64,000 nucleotides of DNA from Campylobacter volucris (GTDB taxonomy: Bacteria; Campylobacterota; Campylobacteria; Campylobacterales; Campylobacteraceae). Positions 45,909 to 56,445 of this stretch are shown one piece after another. Every line of letters starts with the position of its first letter. Position 1 is the first letter of the stretch. The position numbers and the translations under genes were made by a program. The notes beneath the pieces are model-generated. The model ran no database searches. It saw only the letters and a program-made list of their open reading frames with translations, and was not told the DNA's origin. Location: positions 1 through 64,000 of the forward strand of contig NZ_VOWJ01000031.1 of NCBI RefSeq assembly GCF_008011665.1, given 5' to 3'.

Positions 45909-47073
45909 CGCTTGTAGTACTATTGGTTCACCTAAAATAGCTCAAATTAACGAAGGTCTGCCAAAGATATCTAATATTAAAAGTATTTCAGATATTACTA
46001 GTATAGCGTTTGAATGGGAGCCTTTATATGATCAAAATATAGCAGGTTTTTATATCTATAGAGCAAGTTCAGTTAGTGCTCCAATGGAGCTCATAGCAAA
46101 AATAGATAATAAATTTCAAACCCATTATACTGATACTAATTTAGAGCCAAATACAAAATATTATTATTCTATGAAAACTTATAATGAACTTGGTCAAGTT
46201 TCGCCAGATGGAATGAATATAGAAGCTTATACAACTAGAGTAATTGATCCAGTTCCTTTCACTCAAGCTATAGTAGGCTTGCCAAATCGTGTAAAGATAG
46301 TATGGAGACCACATCCTGATCTTAGGGTAAATTCATATATTATTGAACGGGCTAATATGAAAGATATGAAATTTAAAGAACTTGCTAAGGTTAAAAATCG
46401 TTTAAGCGCTGAATATATCGATGATTCTTTAAAATCAGATGAGAGCTTTCAATATAGAATCATAGCTTTAACTTATGATGGTATCAAAAGTCCGCCAAGT
46501 AAAATAGTAGAATCTACCACAAAAGCTTTACCTCCTATGGTTGCAAATTTACAAGCTAGTAAAGATGCACCTAAAAAAATCATTTTAACTTGGGATAAAA
46601 TTGATTATGCAGATTTTGCTTATTATAAAATATATTCAGGTTCTAATACTTTATTGCCTTTAAGTGTTGTGGCAAAAACTGCTGAAAATACCTACGAAGA
46701 TGCAATCAATGGTGTAAGTGAAAAAAGATATTATAAGGTAAGCATGGTGGATAAAGATGGTTTAGAAAGTCCGTTGATGAGTGAGCCTGTTGAGGGTATT
46801 ACTTTAGGTGCACCTTTGGCTCCAAATATAGTTTTGTGTGCTGTTGAAGATGATGGTATTAAAGTAGAATGGATAGATAATGACGATAGAGCACGAGAAT
46901 ACATAGTAAAAAGAACAGGCGGTGGAAGTAGTGCAGTATTTAAGGAGATTAAATCTAAGCAATTAAAAGATATCACAGCTTTACCAGGAAAAGTTTATAG
47001 CTATGAGGTCATAGCAATTGATGCCAATGGTATAGAATCAAAACCATCAAATAAATTTACAGCAGCTAAATAA
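45862..47073 (+). CDS. flpA: fibronectin-binding lipoprotein FlpA
   Basis: FlpA is a surface lipoprotein of Campylobacter that binds host fibronectin and helps adherence. From ATG 45862 (AAGGAGA at 45850) the protein is 403 residues, with a lipoprotein signal and lipobox VFSAC near 15-19 and then fibronectin type III-like repeats. The repeats are seen in the recurring pattern of W/R plus PDGMNIEAYTTR, PPSKIVESTT and SKPSNKFTAA ends spaced by about 90 residues. It starts inside the end of the pseudouridine synthase gene and abuts trmB. Confidence 0.9.
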   Translation: MKKFHLAILSAALVFSACSTIGSPKIAQINEGLPKISNIKSISDITSIAFEWEPLYDQNIAGFYIYRASSVSAPMELIAKIDNKFQTHYTDTNLEPNTKYYYSMKTYNELGQVSPDGMNIEAYTTRVIDPVPFTQAIVGLPNRVKIVWRPHPDLRVNSYIIERANMKDMKFKELAKVKNRLSAEYIDDSLKSDESFQYRIIALTYDGIKSPPSKIVESTTKALPPMVANLQASKDAPKKIILTWDKIDYADFAYYKIYSGSNTLLPLSVVAKTAENTYEDAINGVSEKRYYKVSMVDKDGLESPLMSEPVEGITLGAPLAPNIVLCAVEDDGIKVEWIDNDDRAREYIVKRTGGGSSAVFKEIKSKQLKDITALPGKVYSYEVIAIDANGIESKPSNKFTAAK

Positions 47074-48263
47074 TGCCAAATTTTAAATGTCAAAGATTAA
47101 ACGATATTCAATTCCCTTTTAAAAAAGATGGAGTTGAATTTTTATGGTCTGCTTATGGTGAAAATATACAATTAATTTTTACACGCATTGAGCAAGAAAA
47201 ATTTTTTTTACAAATTAAACAAGATAAACAAAAAAAAGAATGGCTAATAAAAGGTGAAAAACATACTAAGCCTTCTCAGATTGGGTATTTACAAAAAGCT
47301 TTGATGGTATTTAAGCAAAATTTTGCCCAAGATATTTTAAATGAAGCAATTGCCTTAAAACATACAAGATTGGTGAAAAAAACTTCTTTAATTGCTAATT
47401 CTTTAAAAGAATTACTTGAACAAATTTACAATAAAGAAAAAATTTACATAGAAATAGGCTTTGGAAGTGGTAGGCATTTGCTTTATCAAGCTAAAAATAA
47501 TCCTGATATTTTGATAATTGGGGTTGAAATTTATACTCCAGCGCTTGAGCAAGTTGCAAAATTAGCTTTAAGTCAAAATATCACAAATATATTATTGATT
47601 CAAACTGATGCTAGATTATTATTAAGTGTTTTAAAGTCTAATTTGATAGATAAAATTTTTCTTCATTTTCCAGTTCCTTGGGATAAAAAGCCACACAGAA
47701 GAGTTGTAGGAGAAAATTTTGTCAATGAATGTGCTAGGGTTTTGAAAAAAGATGGAAAATTCGAGCTTAGAACAGATAGTTTTTTATATTTTGATTTTAC
47801 CTTAAATTCGTTTTTGCAATTGCCTTGCTTAAATGCTCTTGTTAAAAAGAATGAAAATTTAGAAATTTCAAGTAAATATGAAGATCGTTGGAAAAAACAA
47901 AATAAAGATATATATGATTTAATTATTAGTGGATTTGATGAAAGTAAAGAGCTAAATTCTTTTGAAAAATTTGCCATAGAGGATATGAGTTTTAATCAAG
48001 AAGAATTAATACAAATTGAGCGCAAATTTAAAAATGAAGTATTTAAGGGTAAAGATTATTTTTTGCATCTTGAAAATATTTATAAAATCAAAGATGGAAA
48101 TATCATTAAAATAGCATTTGGAGCGTTTTATAAGCCTGAGCATATTTATATAAAATTAGATTTAAATGGGGTAGAATTTATGTTTGGAAAACCATTTAAA
48201 ACAAAGGAAAATTCAAAAGCCATGGAAAAATTAAGAGAAATTTTATGTTTTTATAAAAATTAA
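47073..48263 (+). CDS. trmB: tRNA (guanine-N7-)-methyltransferase
   Basis: TrmB makes m7G46 in tRNA using SAM. The family core is in the middle: EIGFGSGRHLLYQAKNNPD near 128-146 as SAM loop, then IFLHFPVPWDKKPHRR near 193-208, which is the diagnostic motif. The protein has 396 residues, longer than the usual 230-250, with an N-terminal extension of about 115 residues and a C-terminal one of about 100. The long form is usual in Campylobacter. Its start overlaps the last base of flpA. Confidence 0.9.
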   Translation: MPNFKCQRLNDIQFPFKKDGVEFLWSAYGENIQLIFTRIEQEKFFLQIKQDKQKKEWLIKGEKHTKPSQIGYLQKALMVFKQNFAQDILNEAIALKHTRLVKKTSLIANSLKELLEQIYNKEKIYIEIGFGSGRHLLYQAKNNPDILIIGVEIYTPALEQVAKLALSQNITNILLIQTDARLLLSVLKSNLIDKIFLHFPVPWDKKPHRRVVGENFVNECARVLKKDGKFELRTDSFLYFDFTLNSFLQLPCLNALVKKNENLEISSKYEDRWKKQNKDIYDLIISGFDESKELNSFEKFAIEDMSFNQEELIQIERKFKNEVFKGKDYFLHLENIYKIKDGNIIKIAFGAFYKPEHIYIKLDLNGVEFMFGKPFKTKENSKAMEKLREILCFYKN

Positions 48264-48325
48264 ATATTTTGTTTATGAAAATTGTTTATTATTTGAAAAA
48301 TTGATTTTTTAAGGAAAATATAGTG

Positions 48326-48982
48326 ATGATAGAAGCTAAAAAGCTTTGTCTTGGTTATGATGAGCTTGTTATAGAAAATGCTAGTTTTTCGCTAAAAGAT
48401 AATGATTTTGTTTTTATTACAGGCAAAAGCGGTAGTGGAAAATCAACCTTACTCAAATCTTTTTATGGGGATTTGGAGCCAATTGGTGGAAGTTTAAAAG
48501 TATGTGGTAGTGATTTGATAGATATTTCTAATGCACAGCTTTTGCAATTTAGACAAAAAATAGGGATTATTTTTCAAGATTATCGCTTGATTCAAGAATT
48601 TAGTGTAGAAAAAAATGTAATGCTACCTTTAATGATTAAAGGTTATAGTAAAAATATATGTAAAGAACAAGCTGCTAAACTTTTAAAACATGTAAATTTA
48701 ACCTTTAAAGCCGATAAAAAACCAGCTCAACTTTCAGGAGGAGAACAACAACGAGTTGCTATGGCAAGAGCTTTAGCGCATAATCCAAAACTTCTTTTGT
48801 GTGATGAGCCAACAGGAAACTTGGATGAATACTCTTCTGATATTATATGGACTTTGTTAAAATCAGCAAGAGAATTACTTGGAACTTGTGTAGTAGTAGT
48901 TACACATAGAATTCCTACAAATTTAAGACTTGATTATCGTCGTTTTAATATAGAAAATGGGAGAATGAATGAAATCGCTTAA
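48326..48982 (+). CDS. ftsE: cell-division ABC transporter ATP-binding protein FtsE
   Basis: FtsE is the ATPase of the FtsEX complex, which controls peptidoglycan hydrolysis at the septum through an EnvC-type partner. The 218-residue protein has Walker A GKSGSGKST at about 36-44, the signature LSGGEQQRVAMARAL near 139-153 and Walker B LLLCDEPTGNLDE near 160-172. The ATG at 48326 is preferred; the GTG one codon earlier also fits the AAGGA site at 48311. It overlaps ftsX by 14 bases. Confidence 0.92.
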   Translation: MIEAKKLCLGYDELVIENASFSLKDNDFVFITGKSGSGKSTLLKSFYGDLEPIGGSLKVCGSDLIDISNAQLLQFRQKIGIIFQDYRLIQEFSVEKNVMLPLMIKGYSKNICKEQAAKLLKHVNLTFKADKKPAQLSGGEQQRVAMARALAHNPKLLLCDEPTGNLDEYSSDIIWTLLKSARELLGTCVVVVTHRIPTNLRLDYRRFNIENGRMNEIA

Positions 48983-49775
48983 AAATCATCTTTCTTTGAT
49001 TTTTGCCTTAATGGTTATGATGTTTGCTTTTGAGTTTTTAATTATTACCAATAAAACTATAGAATATTATGAGAACTTATTAAATAAAGATTACAACATC
49101 ATCTTAGTTTCTAAGACATCTTTGGATCAAAAGTCTATACAAGGACAAGTTGAATATTTTAAATCTATAGATATTTTAGATCCAAATTTAATGCTTGATA
49201 GGCTTAAAAATGATATTTCTTCAAAAAATTTAGAAGTTTTAAAATCTACTTTACCTAAATTTTATACTTTAAAACTTAGTAAATTATTATCTAATGATGA
49301 GCTTGATTCTTTAAAAAATAAACTTTTGCAAAATTCTAATATAGTCAAAGTAGAAACTTTTGCAAAAACTCATACGAAAATTTATAAGTTACTTGTTTTG
49401 GTTAAATTTTTACTTTGGTTTTTCTTGTTTATTATTATTTTATTAAGCTTTGTGTTGTTATTAAAACAAATGAAAATTTGGCTTTTTGAGCATACTCAAA
49501 GAGTGGAAATTATGTGTTTGTTTGGAGCTCCTTTTTGGTTTAGATCTTTTATGCTTTATAAGATAGTTTTGATTGATTGTTTTGTAGCATTTTTGTTTTT
49601 AGTTGTATTTTTTACTCAAGTATACGATCTTGAATCAATCAAATTAGCTTTGCAAGGAGTAGATATAAGTCTTCCTAAAATAAATATTTTTTCACATCTG
49701 GCTTTAATTTTTATAATAATGCTTGCAGTATGCTTTTTGTGTGTTAATTTTGTAATGTTTAAGGTTAGAAAATGA
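48969..49775 (+). CDS. ftsX: cell-division protein FtsX
   Basis: A 268-residue inner-membrane protein with one N-terminal span (about 8-26), a periplasmic domain of about 115 residues and three C-terminal spans (about 146-165, 192-215 and 238-262), the FtsX topology. It forms the membrane part of FtsEX; its periplasmic loop is expected to hold the coiled coil of the EnvC-like protein encoded next. Sequence is divergent, but position and topology are clear. It overlaps the next gene by 4 bases. Confidence 0.85.
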   Translation: MKSLKNHLSLIFALMVMMFAFEFLIITNKTIEYYENLLNKDYNIILVSKTSLDQKSIQGQVEYFKSIDILDPNLMLDRLKNDISSKNLEVLKSTLPKFYTLKLSKLLSNDELDSLKNKLLQNSNIVKVETFAKTHTKIYKLLVLVKFLLWFFLFIIILLSFVLLLKQMKIWLFEHTQRVEIMCLFGAPFWFRSFMLYKIVLIDCFVAFLFLVVFFTQVYDLESIKLALQGVDISLPKINIFSHLALIFIIMLAVCFLCVNFVMFKVRK

Positions 49776-50953
49776 AAAAATGCTTTTTGCTTTTTTGTGT
49801 TTTTATTTCTTTAGGATTTTCTAATGAAATTGAACAAAAACAAAAAGACATTAAAGAAAATGAAAGAATTGTTAAACAACTTTCAAAAAAACTTGAAGAT
49901 TTAGCAAGTGAAATTTTAGATAATGAAAAAAATCTAAAAAAAATTGCCTCAGAAATTAGTGTTTTAAATAATAAAACTTCAAAATTAGAAAGTTCTGTAA
50001 AAATTCAAATTAAAGCTTTAGAGCAATTAAATAATCAAAATAAAGATTTGTTAAAAAATAAAAATACTATCGAGGGTAAATTGATTGATTTAATAGCCAA
50101 AGATTTTGCCTATGATTTGGCTATTCCACAAAATTATATAGAGAGTGAAGATAGCATTATAGCTTTAGAAGTGGTAAGCAATTTAGATAAAATTTTTAAT
50201 GAAGAATTTCGTAAAATTTCAAAAGATTATGAAGATATCACTAAAAAAATAGAGGAAAAACAAAATCAAATTTCTATTATTAATGCAAATTTAAAAGAAT
50301 ATAAAATTCAGATTGATGAGCTTAAAAATTTAAGAAAAAAACAAGAAATGGAGATTGCAAAGCAAAAGACTGATAAAGAAATTTATACGCGAAAATTATC
50401 ATCTTTGCAAGAACAACAACAAGAATTAAGAAAAACTTTAAGCCAATTAAAAATCATTAAAGAAAAAGAAGATGAAAAAAAAATAGCTCAAAAACAAGAA
50501 AAAAATGAATCTAAGGATAACTCTAAACAACAAATCGGTATGAGCTTTCAAACGAGTAATGTTAAGCGTTATATTGGTGAAAAAACCATTGCTCCTTTAG
50601 ATTCTTACAGTGTTAAACAAAAATTTGGAAACTATATTGATCCTATATATAATATAAAAATTTACAATGAAAATGTGGTATTAAAAAGTACCACTCCAGA
50701 TGCAGCAGTAAAAAATGTTTTAGATGGTAAAGTGGTTTTTGCAAAAGCTACACCGACTTTAAAAAAAGTTGTGATTATAGAAAATAAAGATGGAATTCAT
50801 ACAATTTATGCACATTTGGATAAAATTGCACCAGGGGTTAAAGTAGGAAGAAATATAAAAAAAGGGTATATTATCGGAAGAGTAGAGAGTGACTTAACTT
50901 TTGAAGTAACTCAAAAAAATTATCACATAAATCCTTTAGAAATGATTAGGTAA
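49772..50953 (+). CDS. EnvC-like coiled-coil protein with degenerate LytM (M23) domain
   Basis: The 393-residue precursor has a signal peptide (ending GFSN), two long coiled-coil regions (about 20-115 and 150-250) and a C-terminal M23/LytM domain from about 290. In active M23 peptidases zinc is held by HxxxD and HxH. Here the first motif is replaced (FGNYIDPIYN, with no His), and the last is TFEVTQ instead of HLHFE; one His remains in IYAHLDKI. The domain is therefore probably not a peptidase but an amidase activator, as EnvC and NlpD are. ftsEX directly upstream and the amidase gene 5.5 kb downstream support this. Confidence 0.85.
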   Translation: MKKCFLLFCVFISLGFSNEIEQKQKDIKENERIVKQLSKKLEDLASEILDNEKNLKKIASEISVLNNKTSKLESSVKIQIKALEQLNNQNKDLLKNKNTIEGKLIDLIAKDFAYDLAIPQNYIESEDSIIALEVVSNLDKIFNEEFRKISKDYEDITKKIEEKQNQISIINANLKEYKIQIDELKNLRKKQEMEIAKQKTDKEIYTRKLSSLQEQQQELRKTLSQLKIIKEKEDEKKIAQKQEKNESKDNSKQQIGMSFQTSNVKRYIGEKTIAPLDSYSVKQKFGNYIDPIYNIKIYNENVVLKSTTPDAAVKNVLDGKVVFAKATPTLKKVVIIENKDGIHTIYAHLDKIAPGVKVGRNIKKGYIIGRVESDLTFEVTQKNYHINPLEMIR

Positions 50954-50980
50954 ATTAGCTTTTTTTAATCCGATTTTTGA

Positions 50981-51730
<750 letters not shown>

Positions 51731-51744
51731 TATAAAGGAAAAAA

Positions 51745-51963
51745 ATGAGAGTGGAACAAATAGCTGCTCAAGCACTTAAAAAAATGAAAGATGATAGATA
51801 CAAACTAGCACTAGTCGTAGCAAAAAGAGCTGAGGAATTAGCTAATGGCGCAGAAGCTTTAGTAAATTTAGATAAAAATAAATACAAATATACAGATATT
51901 GCTTTATATGAAATAGCTGAAGATAAAATTGCTTTAGAGGGTTTTATTGAAACTAGTAAATGA
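51745..51963 (+). CDS. rpoZ: RNA polymerase omega subunit
   Basis: A 72-residue omega subunit that helps assemble RNA polymerase. It has the family opening [13 protein letters not shown] and the [20 protein letters not shown] helix that wraps the beta' C-terminus. AAAGGAAA precedes the ATG. It overlaps spoT by 17 bases, a pairing (rpoZ-spoT) known from many proteobacteria and apt because ppGpp binds at omega. Confidence 0.93.
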   Translation: MRVEQIAAQALKKMKDDRYKLALVVAKRAEELANGAEALVNLDKNKYKYTDIALYEIAEDKIALEGFIETSK

Positions 51964-54133
51964 TGAGTTATTACTAGATAAACTTATTGAAGATATAAAA
52001 AATTGTAAAGATTTGCAAAAAGCTAGAGATGTTTTGTTTTTGGTTTTTCCAAAAACTCGAGCTTTAGAGCAAGCTGTTGATTTTTGCATACAAAAACACG
52101 AAGGTCAATTTAGAAAAAGCGGAGAACCTTATGCGGTTCATCCTATATTAGTAGCTTCTTTGGTAGCTTTTTTAAGTCCAGTTGAATCTATGATTATTGC
52201 TGCTTTATTGCATGATGTGTTAGAAGATACTAAGTGTGATGAAAATGAATTAAGAACTTATTTTGGTGAAGAAGTTACTAAGTTAGTCCAAGGTTTAACA
52301 AAAATTGTTAGTATAAGGGAAGATCATCTTATACAATCAGGATCTAATGAAAAACTTGCAAAATCCGCTTTAACTTTTAGAAACATGCTTTTAGTTGGTG
52401 TTGAAGATGTAAGTGTTTTAGTAATTAAACTTTGTGATAGATTACATAATATGCTTACATTAAATTATTTACGAGAAGACAAGCAAAAAAGAATCAGCGA
52501 AGAAACTTTAGTGGTTTATGCACCTATTGCTCATAGGCTTGGAATTTCAAGTATAAAAAATTTACTTGAAGATTTAAGTTTTAAATTTTTATTACCAGAA
52601 GAATTTACACAAATTGACAACTATATCAACTCAAAAGATCAGCAAATTCAGTTAGGTTTCAATGAGTTTATTTCTAAAATCGAAATGTTGTTTTTAGAAA
52701 ATGGTTTTAGACAAGGTAGTTTTATAATCCATAAAAGAATTAAGCATAATTATTCTATTTATCTTAAAATGCAAAGAAAAGGTGTTAGGCTTGAAGAAGT
52801 GCTAGATCTTTTAGGGGTGAGAATTTTAGTAGAAAAGGTGTATGATTGTTATTTGGCTCTAGGAATTTTACACACTCATTTTAATCCATTGATTTCAAGA
52901 TTTAAAGATTATATTGCATTGCCAAAACAAAATGGATATCAAACTTTACACACAACACTTTTTGATGCAAAAAATATTATTGAAGCTCAAATTCGCACTT
53001 TTGATATGCATAAAACTGCTGAATTTGGTGTAGCAGCACACTGGAAATATAAAGAAGGTAATATCGCCACTCCAAATTTGGATTGGCTTGCTGATATTTC
53101 TATGCATGGTAAAGAAAATGAAGATGTTCAAAATTTTGATGCTATAGAACTTTATGAGTATGCTAAAGATAGTTTATATATAGAAGATATTGCAGTTTAT
53201 TCTCCAAAGGGTGAAATTTTTACCCTTCCAAGAGGAGCAACTGCACTTGATTTTGCTTATGAGGTTCATACAAAAGTGGGACTTCATGCTAAAAGTGCAT
53301 TTGTAAATCGCGTGAGGGTTCCACTTTTAACAGTGCTTAAAAATGGTGATATTGTTAGTATTGAAACATCTGAAGAAGAATTTTATCGATGTTCGTGGAT
53401 TGATAGCGTTAAAACAGGTAAGGCAAGAGCTAGTATTAGAGATTTTTGCAAACAAAAGAAAAAAGAACTTAATCATAAAATCGCTATCAATCTTCTTTCT
53501 ACGGTTTTTGATGAAAAAGCAAGTATTATAGAAGAGTGGCTTCAAAAGGAAAAATTTAGTAAAAAATTAAGACAAATTGCTTTAGATTTTAATTATTTTA
53601 AAGAAGTAATTGTATGTCTTAAAAAATACGCAAATCACAATCAAGCTTGTAAATTTGAGCAAAAAAAGCAAAAATTTGAAAGCATTGTGATTGGGTCAAA
53701 TTATAAAATGACGACGATTAATTTTGATTATTGTTGTAGACCAAAAAGAGGCGATGAAATCATTGCTTTTAGACAAGCTAATGGAGCTATAATCCATCAT
53801 AAATTATGCGAACAAGCTATGAAAATGATTGAAGAAAATAAAGAAATGGTGTTTGTATTTTGGAATGATAGTTTAATTAAAAGTTATAAGATTATTGTTT
53901 CTATTGAAAATAAAAAAGGTTCTTTAGCTGAATTTTTGACTACTTTGGCTAAAATGCAAGTAAATCTTTTAAATATTAATTCAGCCGATTCAGAACCTGT
54001 TTTAACTAATTATTTTGAAATTCAGGTTGAATTTTTAAGTAATATTGATGTAGAAAGTGTAAAAGAAAGATTAAAAGCTAGATATAAAATTTTAGATTTT
54101 ATATCTTTAAATGATGCATATAATAATCACTAA
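51947..54133 (+). CDS. spoT: bifunctional (p)ppGpp synthetase/hydrolase
   Basis: The only RelA/SpoT enzyme in this window, 728 residues. The HD hydrolase has HDVLEDT near 88-94, the synthetase domain includes the [16 protein letters not shown] and [11 protein letters not shown] segments, then TGS ([25 protein letters not shown]) and a C-terminal ACT domain. Both catalytic parts are intact. The start is TTG at 51947 inside rpoZ; AGAGGG just upstream supports it. Campylobacter has a single long RSH enzyme that sets the stringent response. Confidence 0.94.
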   Translation: MKLVNDELLLDKLIEDIKNCKDLQKARDVLFLVFPKTRALEQAVDFCIQKHEGQFRKSGEPYAVHPILVASLVAFLSPVESMIIAALLHDVLEDTKCDENELRTYFGEEVTKLVQGLTKIVSIREDHLIQSGSNEKLAKSALTFRNMLLVGVEDVSVLVIKLCDRLHNMLTLNYLREDKQKRISEETLVVYAPIAHRLGISSIKNLLEDLSFKFLLPEEFTQIDNYINSKDQQIQLGFNEFISKIEMLFLENGFRQGSFIIHKRIKHNYSIYLKMQRKGVRLEEVLDLLGVRILVEKVYDCYLALGILHTHFNPLISRFKDYIALPKQNGYQTLHTTLFDAKNIIEAQIRTFDMHKTAEFGVAAHWKYKEGNIATPNLDWLADISMHGKENEDVQNFDAIELYEYAKDSLYIEDIAVYSPKGEIFTLPRGATALDFAYEVHTKVGLHAKSAFVNRVRVPLLTVLKNGDIVSIETSEEEFYRCSWIDSVKTGKARASIRDFCKQKKKELNHKIAINLLSTVFDEKASIIEEWLQKEKFSKKLRQIALDFNYFKEVIVCLKKYANHNQACKFEQKKQKFESIVIGSNYKMTTINFDYCCRPKRGDEIIAFRQANGAIIHHKLCEQAMKMIEENKEMVFVFWNDSLIKSYKIIVSIENKKGSLAEFLTTLAKMQVNLLNINSADSEPVLTNYFEIQVEFLSNIDVESVKERLKARYKILDFISLNDAYNNH

Positions 54134-54145
54134 AAAAGGTTTTTT

Positions 54146-55348
54146 ATGAATTTTAATGAAATTTTACAAGAAGTGAAAAGAGGTGTAGCAGAAATTATTG
54201 ATGAGGAAAAACTTTCACAATTGATAAAAAAATATTACGAAAAGGGTGAAAATTTTTTCATTAAAGCAGGGTTTGATCCTACGGCTGCAGATTTGCATTT
54301 AGGTCATACTGTTGTATTAAGCAAGATGGCATTTTTACAAAAGCATGGAGCAATTGTGCAATTTTTAATAGGCGATTTTACAGCCCAAATAGGAGATCCT
54401 ACGGGTAAAAGCGTAACAAGAAAAAAGCTTAACAAAGAAGAAGTTTTAAAAAATGCAAAGACTTACGAAGAGCAAGTTTTTAAAATTTTAGATCCAAATA
54501 AAACACAAATTCATTTTAACTCTAAATGGTTAAATGAGCTTGGAGCTGCTGGCATAGTGGAACTAACTTCAGCTTTTAGTGTAGCTAGAATGCTTGAAAG
54601 AGATGATTTTACTAAGCGTTTTAAAGAACAAAGTCCGATTTCAATTTGTGAATTTTTATATCCTTTGTTGCAAGGATATGATAGTGTTGTTTTAAAAAGC
54701 GATATTGAAATGGGTGGAACGGATCAAAAATTTAATCTTTTAATGGGGAGACAGCTACAAAGAACCTATAATATTTCTAAAGAACAAGCTGTGATTATGA
54801 TGCCATTATTGGAAGGATTAGATGGTGTTAATAAAATGAGTAAAAGCTTGGGCAATTATATTGGTGTTACAGAAGAAGCTAAAGATATGTATGCTAAAAT
54901 TTTAAGCATTAGCGATGAGTTGATGTTTAGATATTATGAGCTTTTAAGTCAAAAAAGTTTAAATGAGATTGAACAAATAAAAATAGACATTAACGAAGGA
55001 AAATTACATCCTAAAAAAGCTAAAGAAAATTTAGCTTTAGAAATTACTATTCGTTTTCATAACCAAAACGATGCTTTAAATGCAAAAGAAGAATTTGATA
55101 AAATTCATAGCAACAAAGAATTACCAAGCAATATGCAAGAATTTGCTTTGCAAGGTAAAATTTGGCTAGCAAAGGCAATAGTAGAATGTCAAATGGAAAA
55201 TTCTACTTCTGCTGCTAGAAGATTGATCAATTCTAACGCAGTAAGTATTAATGGACAAAAGATACAAGATGAGCAATGTCATTTAGAACAAGGTGAGTAT
55301 ATATTACAAGTTGGAAAAAGAAAATTTGCTAAGATAAAGGTGGTATAA
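54146..55348 (+). CDS. tyrS: tyrosyl-tRNA synthetase
   Basis: A 400-residue class I synthetase (TyrRS-Z type). It has the HIGH-like [11 protein letters not shown] near 45-55, [14 protein letters not shown], the tyrosine-binding [10 protein letters not shown] near 190, KMSKS in NKMSKSLGN near 231, and a C-terminal S4 domain ([19 protein letters not shown]). It lies 12 bases after spoT and shares one base with the following gene. Complete. Confidence 0.96.
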   Translation: MNFNEILQEVKRGVAEIIDEEKLSQLIKKYYEKGENFFIKAGFDPTAADLHLGHTVVLSKMAFLQKHGAIVQFLIGDFTAQIGDPTGKSVTRKKLNKEEVLKNAKTYEEQVFKILDPNKTQIHFNSKWLNELGAAGIVELTSAFSVARMLERDDFTKRFKEQSPISICEFLYPLLQGYDSVVLKSDIEMGGTDQKFNLLMGRQLQRTYNISKEQAVIMMPLLEGLDGVNKMSKSLGNYIGVTEEAKDMYAKILSISDELMFRYYELLSQKSLNEIEQIKIDINEGKLHPKKAKENLALEITIRFHNQNDALNAKEEFDKIHSNKELPSNMQEFALQGKIWLAKAIVECQMENSTSAARRLINSNAVSINGQKIQDEQCHLEQGEYILQVGKRKFAKIKVV

Positions 55349-56445
55349 TGAGTTTTAAAGCTCTAAAAATTGGAAAACATGAAATAAAATATCCTATTTT
55401 CCAAGGTGGAATGGGACTAGGAATAAGTTGGGATAGACTGGCTTCAGCAGTTTCTTTAAATGGCGGTTTAGGGATCATATCTTCAGTTGGAACTGGATAT
55501 TATGAAAATAGAACACATATTAGTAAAGAATTAAATGCAAAACCTTATGGCAGTGATAATTTTTATTCTAAAGAAGGCTTAAAAGCTTTAATTGATAATG
55601 CTAGAAAAGTATGTGCAGATGCACCTTTGGGGTGTAATATTTTATATGCGAGTAATAATTATGCTCAAATTGCTAGAAATGCTTGTGAGCTTGGTTTTAA
55701 TGTGATAGTTTCTGGAGCAGGACTTCCTACAAATTTACCTGAATTTACGCAAGATTATCCTGATGTGGCTTTAGTGCCTATAGTATCTTCAGCTAAGGCT
55801 TTAAAAATTATCTGTAAAAGATGGCAAAGTAGATATAATCGTTTGCCTGATGCTGTTGTGGTTGAGGGTCCAAAAAGTGGAGGTCATCAAGGTTTTACAT
55901 ATGAACAATGTTTAATGGAGGAATATCAATTAGAAAATGTTGTGCCTCAAGTTGCAGCTGAGATAAAAAATTGGGGTGATATTCCTTTGATTGCAGCAGG
56001 TGGAATTTGGGATAAAAAAGATATAGAAAAAATGATGTCTTTAGGAGCAAGTGGAGTTCAAATGGGAACTAGATTTTTAGGGACTTTTGAGTGCGATGCG
56101 AGTGATGAATTTAAGCAAGTTTTGCTAGATTGTAAAGAAGAAGATATAGAACTTTTAAAATCTCCTGTGGGGTATCCTGCAAGAGGTGTGAGAACTAATC
56201 TTTTAAATTTAGTAGATAAAAGAATGGGACCAAAGATTAATTGTATTAGTAATTGTGTTGCGCCTTGTGGTAGAGGAAAAGAGGCTACTAAAGTGGGTTA
56301 TTGTATAGCAGATAGATTATATGATGCTTGGAGTGGTAAAAAAGAAACTGGATTATTTTTTACTGGTGCAAATGGCTATAAATTAGATAAATTAATTAGT
56401 GTAGAAGAATTGATGAAAAAATTAGTTCATGGCGAAGATGCTTAA
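55348..56445 (+). CDS. nitronate monooxygenase family flavoprotein
   Basis: A 365-residue FMN barrel of the 2-nitropropane dioxygenase/FabK superfamily. FMN-binding features are YPIFQGGMGLG near 15-25, VVEGPKSGGHQG near 170-181, PLIAAGGIWD near 213 and GASGVQMGTRFLGT near 232. A late CISNCVAPCGRG adds cysteines not needed for catalysis. It could detoxify alkyl nitronates or act on a lipid substrate. Campylobacter has no other clear FabK, and the FabL-type gene at 62647 covers enoyl reduction, so the nitronate role is more likely. It overlaps the amidase gene by 17 bases. Confidence 0.85.
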   Translation: MSFKALKIGKHEIKYPIFQGGMGLGISWDRLASAVSLNGGLGIISSVGTGYYENRTHISKELNAKPYGSDNFYSKEGLKALIDNARKVCADAPLGCNILYASNNYAQIARNACELGFNVIVSGAGLPTNLPEFTQDYPDVALVPIVSSAKALKIICKRWQSRYNRLPDAVVVEGPKSGGHQGFTYEQCLMEEYQLENVVPQVAAEIKNWGDIPLIAAGGIWDKKDIEKMMSLGASGVQMGTRFLGTFECDASDEFKQVLLDCKEEDIELLKSPVGYPARGVRTNLLNLVDKRMGPKINCISNCVAPCGRGKEATKVGYCIADRLYDAWSGKKETGLFFTGANGYKLDKLISVEELMKKLVHGEDA